DNA from: JANYHH01 sp965249745
Lineage (GTDB): Bacteria > Deinococcota > Deinococci > Deinococcales > JAAFIG01
Assembly: GCA_965249745.1 (NCBI GenBank)
Contig: OZ252252.1
Coordinates: 2,790,001 to 2,854,000, forward strand
DNA: 64,000 bases
Direction of reading: 5' to 3'
A program made the position numbers and the translations under genes. Positions 18,326 through 26,495 of the stretch are shown in pieces. Position 1 is the stretch's first letter. Every line of letters begins with the position of its first letter. The notes below the pieces were generated by a model, which searched no databases, was not told the origin of the DNA, and saw nothing but the letters and a program-made list of their open reading frames with translations.

Positions 18326-19237
18326 TCAGTTCTTCCCGACGAGTAGGTGGTACAGCACCGCCATGCGCACTGGCAGGCCGTTGGCGACCTGTTTTAGAAT
18401 CAGGCTGCGCTCGGATTCGGAGAGTGCCCCGCCAATCTCCAGGTCGCGGTTCATCGGGCCCGGATGCAGCACCACCGCGTCCGATCTGGCTTTTAGCATT
18501 CGCCGTTCGTTGACCTGGTAGGTCTCGCGGTACTCCTCCAAGCTCGGCAGGTAACCCGCACTCATCCGCTCGAATTGCAGTCTGAGAGCCATGACCGCGT
18601 GCGCCCCCTCGAGCGCTCGATTGATGTCAGTCGTGACCGTCACGCCGTCCGCCTCGAGTTCCTTGGGCAGCAGCGTCGCCGGTCCGCACAGCCGGACCTT
18701 CGCGCCCAATTTGGGCAGCAACTCCGCGTTGCTGCGCGCCACGCGGCTGTGTCGCACATCTCCGACAATCGCCACCTCCAGCCCCTCGAGTTTGCCGAAG
18801 CGTTGCTTCAAGGTGAAGGCGTCCAGGAGCGCCTGGGTCGGATGCGCCCGGCGACCGTCCCCGGCGTTGATGACCTTGGCTTTGGTCCACTTGTTGACCT
18901 GATGAGCCGCGCCCGAAGCGCCGTGGCGCACGATGAAGGCGTCCACCTTCATCTGCTCCAACGTCTCCAGCGTGTCCTTCAAGCTCTCGCCCTTCTGGGT
19001 GCTGCTGGTGCTGCTGGTGAAGGTCACGACATCGGCGCTCATCCGCCGCGCCGCCAGCTCGAAAGAGAGTCGCGTGCGGGTGCTGTTTTCAAAGAAGGCA
19101 GTGCAGACGGTGAAGCCTTGCAGCGCAGGGACTTTTTTCACCGGGCGCTCTAAGACATCCGCCATGATCGTGGCCGTCTCCAATAAACTCTCCAACTGCG
19201 GTCGCGTCCAGTCCTGGAAATCCAACAGGTGTTTCAT
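18326..19237 (-). CDS. pyrB: Aspartate carbamoyltransferase catalytic chain
   Basis: This 303-aa enzyme transfers the carbamoyl group from carbamoyl phosphate to aspartate. Carbamoyl-phosphate motif FFENSTRTRLSFE near residue 50, HPTQALLD near 130 and HPGPMNR near 260 are all intact. No pyrI regulatory gene follows, and pyrC is the next gene. The ATG follows GGAGGCGAGCG. Its transcription passes through the terminator and palindrome in the pyrR-pyrB gap. Confidence 0.96.
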   Translation of the reverse strand: MKHLLDFQDWTRPQLESLLETATIMADVLERPVKKVPALQGFTVCTAFFENSTRTRLSFELAARRMSADVVTFTSSTSSTQKGESLKDTLETLEQMKVDAFIVRHGASGAAHQVNKWTKAKVINAGDGRRAHPTQALLDAFTLKQRFGKLEGLEVAIVGDVRHSRVARSNAELLPKLGAKVRLCGPATLLPKELEADGVTVTTDINRALEGAHAVMALRLQFERMSAGYLPSLEEYRETYQVNERRMLKARSDAVVLHPGPMNRDLEIGGALSESERSLILKQVANGLPVRMAVLYHLLVGKN

Positions 19238-19251
19238 CGCTCGCCTCCGGC

Positions 19252-19289
19252 GCGTTCAAGCTCGAGGGCTAGCCCTCGAGCTTGAACGC
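19252..19289. repeat. 38-bp perfect palindrome in the pyrR-pyrB gap
   Basis: Positions 19252-19270 are the exact reverse complement of 19271-19289, with no unpaired centre; two CTCGAG sites lie symmetrically inside. It sits 15 bases before the pyrB start. In RNA it could form a strong hairpin close to the pyrB ribosome binding site; in DNA it could be an operator or a cruciform. Confidence 0.9.
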
Positions 19290-19317
19290 TATGCAAGGTT
19301 TTCCTTGTGTGGGCTTC

Positions 19318-19348
19318 AAAAAAATGCCTCTCACAAAACGCGAGAGGC
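19318..19348 (-). terminator. Intrinsic terminator/attenuator between pyrR and pyrB
   Basis: On the minus strand the inverted repeat GCCTCTC...GAGAGGC (19326-19348) is followed by A and then seven T residues (19318-19324). It lies inside the operon, so it must be read through for pyrB-pyrC expression. The 3' arm contains GxGAGGC, which partly matches a PyrR-type loop. Confidence 0.75.
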
Positions 19349-19370
19349 TCAAAGGTCACAGGCAATCCGT

Positions 19371-19935
19371 TCACGATTTGACCTCGCCGCGCAGCTCGTA
19401 GAGTTCCACGGCGTCCTCGCCGTCGGTTTCTGATGAGCTTCACCTTGACGATTTCCTGCTTGCTGGTCGGGATGTTCTTGCCGACGTAATCGGCGCGAAT
19501 CGGCAGTTCACGGTGTCCGCGATCAATCAGCACCGCCAGTTGAATGCTGCCGGGTCGCCCCAGATCAATCAGCGCGTCCAAGCCCGCCCTGGCGGTTCGC
19601 CCGGTGTAGAACACGTCGTCCACCATGACAATCCGCCGTGAAGAGATATCGAACGGCACTTCCGTCTGGCGCACGATCGGTTGCAAGCCGACTTCGGAGA
19701 GATCATCGCGGTACAGGGTGATGTCCAGCTTGCCGCTGGGAATCTGCACACCCTCCAACTCACTGACCTTTTCAGCGATCCGTTCGGCCAAGGGAATCCC
19801 GCGCGTATGAATCCCGACGATTGCCAGGTTCATGGCTCCCTTGTTGCGCTCTAAGATCTCGTGCGCGATCCGGGTGATGGCGCGGCGCATGTCGTCCGGC
19901 TCTAACAGCTTGGCTTTGAATTCAAGCTGAGCCAC
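19371..19935 (-). CDS. pyrR: PyrR bifunctional attenuator/uracil phosphoribosyltransferase, with one-base frameshift near its end
   Basis: PyrR binds pyrimidine-operon leader RNA when UMP is high and causes termination; many members also make UMP from uracil and PRPP. The PRPP-binding motif MVDDVFYTGRTARA and the end VGKNIPTSKQEIVKVKL are typical. After KLI the zero frame runs into an Arg-rich non-PyrR sequence. Skipping one base at 19431-19434 gives the normal ending ETDGEDAVELYE and a stop at 19371. GTG 19935 is preferred to GTG 19941 because GGAGG lies five bases before it. An extra A is the simplest explanation; a real frameshift is possible. First gene of the pyrRBC operon. Confidence 0.85.
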
Positions 19936-20023
19936 GCGCACCTCCAGAGAGAACCGGTCTGACTCGAGGGGTGAAAAAAAAGCGCCCGGCAGAGTCGCGT
20001 CCGGGGGCGGCGGGTGTCTTCAT
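19922..20023 (-). CDS. Short leader ORF spanning the pyrR-leader terminator
   Basis: An ATG at 20023 has a near-perfect AAGGAGG five bases upstream and opens a 33-codon frame (MKTPAAPGRDSAG..., with three Phe codons over the T-tract). It runs through the terminator and ends inside the pyrR start. Such an arrangement is known from the E. coli pyrBI leader, where coupled translation lets polymerase pass the terminator when UTP is low. No homologue of the peptide is claimed; the sequence beyond the RBS is unremarkable. Confidence 0.45.
   Translation of the reverse strand: MKTPAAPGRDSAGRFFFTPRVRPVLSGGARGSA
19974..20012 (-). terminator. Leader terminator upstream of pyrR
   Basis: On the minus strand a GC-rich hairpin (left arm CGCCCCCGG, right arm CCGGGCG, small bulge) is followed by eight T residues at 19974-19981. 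It lies between the promoter and pyrR, so it acts as an attenuator rather than an end-of-gene terminator. Confidence 0.7.
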
Positions 20024-20036
20024 AACGTCCTCCTTC

Positions 20037-20054
20037 GCCGCCTCTCGGGACGGC
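20037..20054 (-). promoter_or_regulatory. PyrR-type RNA binding hairpin in the pyr leader
   Basis: On the minus strand a six-base-pair stem (GCCGTC/GGCGGC, one G-U pair) closes the hexaloop CCGAGA. This fits the CNGNGA loop and flanking UC/GG of known PyrR binding hairpins (UCCNGNGAGGY). It lies just after the predicted transcription start and before the leader terminator, as expected for an anti-antiterminator. Confidence 0.6.
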
Positions 20055-20070
20055 ATTTAAGGTCTGGGAA

Positions 20071-20100
20071 AGTGTACGCGGTTCTGGAAGCTTCGTGCAA
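20071..20100 (-). promoter_or_regulatory. pyr operon promoter
   Basis: TTGCAC (20100-20095) and TACACT (20076-20071) are separated by 18 bases on the minus strand. Transcription would start near 20064, immediately before the PyrR-type hairpin. Confidence 0.6.
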
Positions 20101-20197
20101 GGGCCGTCGAACGCTCAGACGACTGCTCGAGGCATCTGCTCGCTCGAGACCTTGCCATCATCATGCCATCATCACCGCTCGAAGAAACTTCAATCCC

Positions 20198-21478
20198 TCA
20201 CGGGTACAACCCGCGCAGCGCCCTCGCCTCTAGCACACGGGTGCAGGAAACAATGTAGGTCGCGGTTCGCATCGTCACGCCCTTGTCCTGGGACACGTCC
20301 CAGATGCCCTTGAAGGCGTCCACCATGATTTTCTCCAAGCGCTTGTTGATCTCGTCCTCGGTCCAGAAGAACGAGCTGAAATCCTGAACCCATTCAAAAT
20401 AACTGACTGTTACGCCGCCCGCGTTCGCCAGCACGTCCGGCACAACAATGATGCCTTTCTCGCGGAGGATGTCGTCGGCGGCGGGCGTGGTCGGCCCGTT
20501 CGCGCCCTCGACGACGATTCGAGCGCGAATCCTCGGGGCGCTGTCCACGGTGATTTGCTTCTCCAACGCCGCCGGAATCAGAAACTCCGTCTCGAGACCG
20601 AAGAAGTCCTGTTTGTCTATCGTTTCGGCTTTCGGGTACGCGGTCACGTCCGGGTTCTGCGCCATGAACGCCAATAAATCGTGTGGGTCAATCCCGTCGC
20701 CGTTGAAGATCGTGCCGCTGACATCCTGGATCGCAATCACTTTCGCGCCGTGATCGTGAAAGATTCTCGCCGAGGCGTTCCCAACATTCCCGAAGCCTTG
20801 AATGATCGTTCGAGCGCCTGGAATCGGAATCCCCATGCGACCCGCCGCCTCGCGTCCGGTCACGAACACGCCGCGACCGGTCGCGTCGCGTCGCCCGAGG
20901 CTGCCGCCCAGGGCGATCGGTTTCCCGGTCACGACACCGGTCGCGGTCCGACCCTGGTTCATGGAGTAGGTGTCCATCATCCAGGCCATCGTCAGCTCAT
21001 TCGTGTTGACATCTGGTGCGGGAATGTCCTTGTCGGGCCCGATGAAAATCCCGATTTCACTCGTGTACCGGCGCGTCAGTTTCTCCAACTCGAAGCGGGA
21101 GAGTTTGCGCGGGTCAACCCGGATACCGCCCTTCGCGCCGCCGTAGGGCAGATTCACGGCCGCGTTCTTGACCGTCATCCAGGCGCTCAGCGCCATGACC
21201 TCGGAGAGCGTCACATCCTGGTGATAGCGCACGCCGCCCTTGCCGGGTCCGCGACTCGTGTTGTGCTGCACGCGGTAGCCTTCAAAGTGCGCGATGCTGC
21301 CGTCGTCCAGTTGAATCGGCACGTCCACGATCAATGCGCGCTTCGGCCGCTTCAGGGTTTCCACCCAGTACGCCAGATTCCCCAGGTACGGCGTGACGCG
21401 ATCCACCTGCTCGAGGTAAATCTCCCACGGGCCGAGGTCGTTTTTCGGAAGGTAAGACGGGATTTCGTGTTGATGCAT
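20198..21478 (-). CDS. gdhB: Glutamate dehydrogenase, catalytic-type subunit
   Basis: This 426-aa hexameric-type glutamate dehydrogenase converts glutamate to 2-oxoglutarate and ammonia with NAD(P). The substrate lysine region GPGKGGVRYH, the catalytic-lysine motif LPYGGAKGGIR, the catalytic aspartate in IPAPDVNTNE and the Rossmann loop IQGFGNVGNAS are intact. Motifs such as DTYSMN and GGSLGRRDATGRGVF closely follow Thermus GdhB. ATG 21478 has an AGGAG upstream. It is the second gene after its paralogue gdhA, with 162 bases between them. Confidence 0.93.
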   Translation of the reverse strand: MHQHEIPSYLPKNDLGPWEIYLEQVDRVTPYLGNLAYWVETLKRPKRALIVDVPIQLDDGSIAHFEGYRVQHNTSRGPGKGGVRYHQDVTLSEVMALSAWMTVKNAAVNLPYGGAKGGIRVDPRKLSRFELEKLTRRYTSEIGIFIGPDKDIPAPDVNTNELTMAWMMDTYSMNQGRTATGVVTGKPIALGGSLGRRDATGRGVFVTGREAAGRMGIPIPGARTIIQGFGNVGNASARIFHDHGAKVIAIQDVSGTIFNGDGIDPHDLLAFMAQNPDVTAYPKAETIDKQDFFGLETEFLIPAALEKQITVDSAPRIRARIVVEGANGPTTPAADDILREKGIIVVPDVLANAGGVTVSYFEWVQDFSSFFWTEDEINKRLEKIMVDAFKGIWDVSQDKGVTMRTATYIVSCTRVLEARALRGLYP

Positions 21479-21640
21479 GTTGGCTCCTGGATGCTGGCGA
21501 CTGGCTCGAGGTTGCTGAGGTTCGTTTGCGTGGCTGGTTGCTCGCCTCTCGTGCCTAGCTCGAGGTGTTATGGCACAGAAGCGGTTAAAGAGAGATACAG
21601 GATTGGTTGCTTCGGGTTTTGCCTCTTGCTGGAAGCCGCC

Positions 21641-22921
21641 TCACGGGTAAATCCCGCGCAGCGTCGTGCTCTCGTTGATCCGGGAAACCCCGAGCGCGAA
21701 GGCGGCGGTGCGCAGGTCGGTGCTCAGTTGCGCTTTGACGGTGTAGACATCTTCCAACGCCCGGTTGAAATGCGTTTCTAGATTCGTCTGGATTTCCTGC
21801 TCGGTCCAGAACAGGTTGTTGAAATCCTGCACCCACTCGTAGTAACTGACCGTCACGCCGCCCGCGTTGGCCAGGTAATCCGGGATGACGACTCGCTTCT
21901 CAGTTTTCAAGATCGTGTGCGCGGCTCGAGTCACGGCGTGGTTCGCGCCCTCGGCGATGATCTGGGCTTCGATCCGTTCGGCGTTGCCCGCGTGAATCGC
22001 ACCCTCGGCCACGGCGGGCACGAGGATGTCCACCGGCAGCGTGAACAGGCTGTCGTGATCTATCGCCTTGGCAGACTTGAAACCCGCCACACCGCCGGTC
22101 TCGAGTTTGTGCGCGATCAGCGCGGGGATGTCCAATCCTTGGCGGCTGTAAATGCAGGTGCGACTGTCGGATACGGCAACGACGTGAACCCCGCGCTCAT
22201 GCAGTCCCAGCGCCGCGAATCGTCCGACCGCGCCGAAGCCTTGCACGGCGGCGCTGGCGTCGGACAGGTTGATCGCCTCGCGTTCCGCGACGCCGAAGAC
22301 GCTGTAGACGATGCCGCGCCCCGGAGCCTCGAGCCGCCCGAGACTACCGCCCATGCTGACCGGTTTGCCGGTCACGACGCCGGTGCTGGTAAGCCCTTTG
22401 TTCTGATTGTAAGTGTCCATCATCCAGGCCATCGTCTGCTCGTCGGTCCCGGTGTCGGGCGCAGCGATGTCTTTGTCAGGTCCGATCAGATCCACCAACT
22501 CGGAGGTGTAGCGGCGGGTCAACCGCTCGCGCTCGCCGCGTGACAGTCGCTTCGGGTCAACCGCGACTCCGCCCTTCGAGCCGCCGAACGGCAGGTTCAT
22601 GACGGCGCACTTGATCGTCATCGTAGCTGCCAAGCCTTTCACCTCGTCCAGTGTCAACGAGTCGCGGTAGCGCACACCGCCCTTGGCGGGACCGCGACTG
22701 ATGCTGTGCTGAACGCGGTAACCGGTGTAGAAACGAACGGTGTTGTCGTCCATGCGAACCGGGACGGAAACGGTCACGATTTTTCGTGGGTGACGTAAGT
22801 ACTCCAATGTTTCGCCGCTCGCGTTTAAAAAGGGCTGCGTGTCGGTGAGCTGTTCCAGGAAGGCGTGCCAGAGGTTCAGGTCTTCGTGCGTGTCCGAGCG
22901 GTTCGGCTCAGCTTGGGTCAT
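21641..22921 (-). CDS. gdhA: Glutamate dehydrogenase paralogue (GdhA-like)
   Basis: This 426-aa paralogue of the downstream gene keeps the substrate lysine (GPAKGGVRYRD), catalytic lysine (LPFGGSKGGV), catalytic aspartate (AAPDTGTDE) and a Rossmann loop of altered form (VQGFGAVGRFA, where GNVG is usual). In Thermus the first gene of the gdhA-gdhB pair encodes a regulatory subunit that senses leucine and combines with GdhB; the same gene order here suggests the same role, which is inference. ATG 22921 is chosen because GGAG lies five bases upstream, rather than the ATG at 22951. Confidence 0.88.
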   Translation of the reverse strand: MTQAEPNRSDTHEDLNLWHAFLEQLTDTQPFLNASGETLEYLRHPRKIVTVSVPVRMDDNTVRFYTGYRVQHSISRGPAKGGVRYRDSLTLDEVKGLAATMTIKCAVMNLPFGGSKGGVAVDPKRLSRGERERLTRRYTSELVDLIGPDKDIAAPDTGTDEQTMAWMMDTYNQNKGLTSTGVVTGKPVSMGGSLGRLEAPGRGIVYSVFGVAEREAINLSDASAAVQGFGAVGRFAALGLHERGVHVVAVSDSRTCIYSRQGLDIPALIAHKLETGGVAGFKSAKAIDHDSLFTLPVDILVPAVAEGAIHAGNAERIEAQIIAEGANHAVTRAAHTILKTEKRVVIPDYLANAGGVTVSYYEWVQDFNNLFWTEQEIQTNLETHFNRALEDVYTVKAQLSTDLRTAAFALGVSRINESTTLRGIYP

Positions 22922-23102
22922 AGGGTCTCCACGGTTGTCAGATATCAGCACAGCGTTTATTAGTCCAGCGTTGTCGGCGCTCGAGGATCACCTCGAGCCG
23001 TCTTGAGAACTGTACTGCTCCGATCCCCCACTATACCCCAGGCACAAACGTTCGTTCACAAGACACCCATGAGGCTTGTACCCGCTCGAGTACAATGTCG
23101 TT

Positions 23103-23108
23103 TACACT
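23103..23108 (+). promoter_or_regulatory. -10 box of a leaderless promoter, with upstream inverted repeat
   Basis: TACACT ends six bases before ATG 23115. Just upstream, TTGTAC (23076-23081) and GTACAA (23090-23095) form a perfect inverted repeat around an 8-base spacer that contains most of a CTCGAG site; it may be an operator. Confidence 0.5.
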
Positions 23109-23114
23109 GTCGCC

Positions 23115-23981
23115 ATGTCCCACGGTGACGCTTTCAGACCGCATCCCATCCTGGCCTCGTTTCAGCGTCAGGCGAACGGTCTGACGTATTTCGACAGCTT
23201 CACCGGCGGTGGGGCGGCCCCAGTGCTGCTGGTCCACGGCAACGGCGACGAGGCGGACACCTGGCGTCACGTGTTTCGCCCGCTCGCGGCGCACTATCGG
23301 GTGCTAGCCGTGGACCTACCCGGTTTCGGACGATCTGATGCTAGTGCTGACGGCAGTTTGAGCAGCCTCGTGAGCGCTCTGGACGACTTTCTGGACGCGG
23401 TGCGTCTGGACAAGCTTCACCTTGTCGGCTCGAGTCTCGGGGCGGTCGTGTGCGCTAAGCTCACGGCGAAACGTCCCCCTAGGGCGCGCAGCCTGACCCT
23501 CGTCGGCGGAGCCAGTCCCGCCCTCGGCGGCGTTCAGGCGAACCCTGGTTTGAAATCGCTGCTCGACCCCGGTTCCGGGGAAGCCTTTTACACCGCGCTA
23601 CGAACCGCCGGAGAGGAGGCCGCCTTTGAAACCCTGCGCCCCTATTACGCACACCTCGACAACTTGCCACAAGAGGACAAAGACTTCCTGCGCGCTCGAG
23701 TCTGGGCGCGGGTCTGGAGCGATTCGCAACGCACCGCGTTTTTTGCCGCGTTGCGAAGCTTGTTCGCCCCAGCCGCACCGCTTCAGATCAGCCCCGAAAT
23801 TCCGGTGCAACTGATCTGGGGCGAATTGGACGCGATCATGCCCCGGCAGAGTGCGCACGCGGTGCTGCATCAGCTCCCGCAAGCCAGACTGGACCTCGTG
23901 CGCGGCAGCGGCCACCTGCCGCAACAGGAGCAACCCGAGGGCCTTCTGCGCATCCTCGAGTCCTTTCTGTCGCGCCTGTGA
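23115..23981 (+). CDS. Alpha/beta-fold hydrolase
   Basis: This 288-aa protein has the alpha/beta-hydrolase core: HGNGDEADTW oxyanion region near residue 48, DLPGFGRSD, nucleophile elbow GSSLGAVV (Ser near 112), an acid in WGELDAIM and the catalytic histidine in GSGHLPQQEQP near the end. These hydrolases cleave esters, amides or C-C bonds; the substrate cannot be read from sequence. No signal peptide is present from ATG 23115. It is divergent from gdhA and appears to be transcribed alone from a leaderless promoter. Confidence 0.82.
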   Translation: MSHGDAFRPHPILASFQRQANGLTYFDSFTGGGAAPVLLVHGNGDEADTWRHVFRPLAAHYRVLAVDLPGFGRSDASADGSLSSLVSALDDFLDAVRLDKLHLVGSSLGAVVCAKLTAKRPPRARSLTLVGGASPALGGVQANPGLKSLLDPGSGEAFYTALRTAGEEAAFETLRPYYAHLDNLPQEDKDFLRARVWARVWSDSQRTAFFAALRSLFAPAAPLQISPEIPVQLIWGELDAIMPRQSAHAVLHQLPQARLDLVRGSGHLPQQEQPEGLLRILESFLSRL

Positions 23982-24064
23982 CCCTTAAGCATGGCGAGAT
24001 GAGCTGTCAATCTTTTGATCTCGAGTGCGATGGGCGTCGCACGGGGAATCCAAGATTTTACTCG

Positions 24065-24175
24065 CCTATATTTAGGTCCGGCAGGGCACTCCCTGTCTAG
24101 TAGCTCTGACTACTGAGTTCGGCATGGTCAACGTAACGTTTTAAGGCAATAGAGTGCTTCTGTGATGCACGCGTC
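24065..24175 (-). rRNA. 5S-rRNA-like remnant
   Basis: On the minus strand the segment CCATGCCGAACTCAGTAGT matches the conserved 5S rRNA loop B/helix III segment (E. coli has CCATGCCGAACTCAGAAGT) in 18 of 19 bases. A later AGGGAGTGCCCT recalls the 3' helix. About 15 bases of the loop E region appear to be missing and the terminal helix is not clear. No 23S or 16S sequence is nearby. It is most likely a decayed copy, or chance similarity. Confidence 0.3.
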
Positions 24176-24261
24176 TAGTAGCCGAATCGTGCCGTTATCA
24201 GTAGTAGCTGGCGACTCGAGCCTTTCGCTGGGAGCACTGTGAAATTGCTGGAGTCGGCGTT

Positions 24262-24295
24262 AATCTCTAGGTATCAGGAATCTCTAGGTATCAGG
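24262..24295 (+). repeat. Perfect two-copy 17-bp tandem repeat
   Basis: AATCTCTAGGTATCAGG occurs at 24262-24278 and 24279-24295 in a gene-free stretch. Apart from this and the 5S-like segment, I see nothing else in 23982-24452. Confidence 0.9.
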
Positions 24296-24465
24296 GTTCC
24301 CGAGGCTCGCCCGGTTGTCGTAACGCTCGACTGATACGGCGTAGCTCACGGGTGACCCCAGAAGATTTCTGACCTCGAGCCAAGTTCCAAGGGTTTTGAT
24401 TGCTGCCGATAGTTACCTTTGACCTTGAAACTTTTTTGGCATGACGGCGTATTAGGCTGTCACCT

Positions 24466-25302
24466 GTGATTTCCCGCTTCGTCGAATGCCCGAGAGACGC
24501 CTGGCAGGGCTTGAAACGCTTCATCCCTACGGACCAGAAAATCAGATTTCTGACCGGGCTGCTCCAAGCGGGGTTCACAAATCTGGACTGCGGCAGTTTC
24601 GTCTCAACACAAGCCGTGCCGCAGATGGTAGACACCGAGGCGGTGCTGGCAGGCTTGCCGGAAACGAAGGCGGACCTGCTCTGCATCGTCGTCAATCGGC
24701 GCGGTCTCGAGCGGGCGCTGGCGGCTCCCAGGGTCACGAGCGTCGGCTATCCGCTCTCCATCTCGGACACGTTTCAGCGCCGCAACACGCGTCGCTCGCT
24801 CGAGGATTCTTGGGGGCTGGTAGAGGAGATTCGTGCCTCCGCCGGACACTTGCGGTTCGTGGTTTACGTCTCGATGGCCTTTGGCAACCCAGATGGCGAC
24901 TCGTGGAACGTGAATCTCGTGCTCGAGACGGTCGCTCGGTTACGGGCTATGGGCGTGCATGACATCGCGCTCGCAGATACCTACGGACAGGCGGATGCGG
25001 CCCGCGTTCGTGAGGTCGCGGGCGCAGTGGTCCAACGCTTTGGAGCCGCCGACCTTGGACTGCATCTTCATGCCAGATCGGAGCATACGACTGACCTGGT
25101 GACAGCCGCTCTGGACGTGGGGGTCGGCTGGCTCGAGGGGGCGCTCGGTGGGGTCGGTGGTTGCCCGTTCGCTGGGGATCACCTGGTCGGGAATCTGGCG
25201 TCGGAACGGGTGTTACCGCTGCTGAGCGATGTTGGCGTTGATCCTGTTCAACTTGAGGCGTTGCGGCTCGAGGCGCTCCGGTTGCAGGCTGAATTCGCTT
25301 GA
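24466..25302 (+). CDS. HMG-CoA lyase-like pyruvate carboxyltransferase-fold enzyme
   Basis: This 278-aa TIM-barrel enzyme of the HMGL-like family has ECPRDAWQGL near the N-terminus (catalytic Arg-Asp), LHLHARSEHT with metal-binding histidines near 205, and the active-site loop GVGGCPFAGD near 235. HMG-CoA lyase splits 3-hydroxy-3-methylglutaryl-CoA into acetyl-CoA and acetoacetate during leucine breakdown; relatives act on other 3-hydroxyacyl-CoAs. GTG 24466 is supported by TAGGCT (24453-24458) seven bases before it. No leucine-degradation genes are adjacent. Confidence 0.85.
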   Translation: MISRFVECPRDAWQGLKRFIPTDQKIRFLTGLLQAGFTNLDCGSFVSTQAVPQMVDTEAVLAGLPETKADLLCIVVNRRGLERALAAPRVTSVGYPLSISDTFQRRNTRRSLEDSWGLVEEIRASAGHLRFVVYVSMAFGNPDGDSWNVNLVLETVARLRAMGVHDIALADTYGQADAARVREVAGAVVQRFGAADLGLHLHARSEHTTDLVTAALDVGVGWLEGALGGVGGCPFAGDHLVGNLASERVLPLLSDVGVDPVQLEALRLEALRLQAEFA

Positions 25303-25370
25303 GTTGAGCGTTGGGGCAAGGTCAAATCTAACGAACGTTTGTATTTAAACTCGGTTCAAATTGTATCTCT

Positions 25371-25398
25371 TTGCAAAACCGGACTGCCCCCGTATAGT
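25371..25398 (+). promoter_or_regulatory. Promoter of the amino-acid ABC importer
   Basis: TTGCAA (25371-25376) and TATAGT (25393-25398) are 16 bases apart. Transcription would start near 25405, leaving a leader of about 50 bases with GGAGG before ATG 25458. Confidence 0.6.
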
Positions 25399-25457
25399 GG
25401 CGCGGGCCGCTTCAACCAAATAGCGTTCGTGTGGCTCTGATGGACCCGGAGGTGGGG

Positions 25458-26495
25458 ATGAAGTACAAGAACATGATGATCGGCGCACTGACCCTGGCAG
25501 GCTTGACCGCCGGATTCCTAGCCGTGACCTCGGCGCAGGGCAACACCAGCCGCTTGGACACCGTGAAGAAGCGTGGCAAGCTGATCTGCGGCGTCAACGC
25601 CACCCTACCCGGCTTCGGCTTCCTGGACTCCAACGGCAAGTACAGCGGCTTCGATGTGGACTTCTGCCGTGGTGTCGCCGCCGCCGTGTTCGGTGATCCC
25701 AGCAAGGTGGATTTCGTCAGCCTGACCGCGGCCGCCAGATTCACCGCGATTCAATCCGGCGAGGTGGATGTCGTCTTTCGTAACACCACTTGGACCTCGA
25801 GCCGCGACGGTGATGTCGGTGTGGACTTCGGACCGATCAACTTCTACGACGGTCAGGGCGTCATGGTGAAAGCCAGCGGCCCCGCCAAGCGCATCCTCGA
25901 CCTGGCCGGAGCCACGATCTGCACCAACCAGGGCACGACCACCGAGCAGAATATTAACGATTACTTCCGTCAGCGCAAGCAGCAGATTAAAGTTGTCACC
26001 TATCAGGATTTCAACCTCGTGATGGCCGCCTTCAACCAGGGCCGCTGCGATGCCGTGACGACTGATTCCTCCGGCTTGGCGTCTCAGAAGGCGACCGCCG
26101 CCGATCCGAGCGATTACCGCATCCTCGGCGAGATCATCAGCAAGGAACCGCTGGCTCCGTTCGTAGCGCAAAACGACAGCAAATGGCGCGACATCGTGAG
26201 CTGGACCGTGTACAGCACGATCTACGCCGAGGAACTAGATTTGAACAGCCGCAACATTGACGCCGCGAAGAGCAGCACCGATCCGGTCGTGCGTCGCTTC
26301 CTAGGTTTAGAGGGAACGAGCGGCAAGGGACTGGGCCTCAGCCCCGACTTCGCCGTAGATATCGTCAAAGCCGTCGGCAGCTACAAGGAAATCTTTGACC
26401 GCAACCTGGGTCCGAAGACGAAGCTGAACCTGCCGCGCCGCCAGAACGCCAATTACGAGCTGGGTGGTTTGCTCTACAGCCCGCCGTTCCGCTAA
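25458..26495 (+). CDS. General L-amino-acid ABC transporter substrate-binding protein (AapJ-like)
   Basis: This 345-aa family 3 solute-binding protein has a signal peptide (MKYKNMMIGALTLAGLTAGF ... AQG). The mature start DTVKKRGKLICGVNATLPGF and the motifs GFDVDFCRGVAAAVFGD and VFRNTTWTSSRD are typical of AapJ/BztA proteins, which bind several polar amino acids outside the membrane. ATG 25458 has GGAGG five bases upstream. Two permease genes follow on the same strand. Confidence 0.92.
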   Translation: MKYKNMMIGALTLAGLTAGFLAVTSAQGNTSRLDTVKKRGKLICGVNATLPGFGFLDSNGKYSGFDVDFCRGVAAAVFGDPSKVDFVSLTAAARFTAIQSGEVDVVFRNTTWTSSRDGDVGVDFGPINFYDGQGVMVKASGPAKRILDLAGATICTNQGTTTEQNINDYFRQRKQQIKVVTYQDFNLVMAAFNQGRCDAVTTDSSGLASQKATAADPSDYRILGEIISKEPLAPFVAQNDSKWRDIVSWTVYSTIYAEELDLNSRNIDAAKSSTDPVVRRFLGLEGTSGKGLGLSPDFAVDIVKAVGSYKEIFDRNLGPKTKLNLPRRQNANYELGGLLYSPPFR

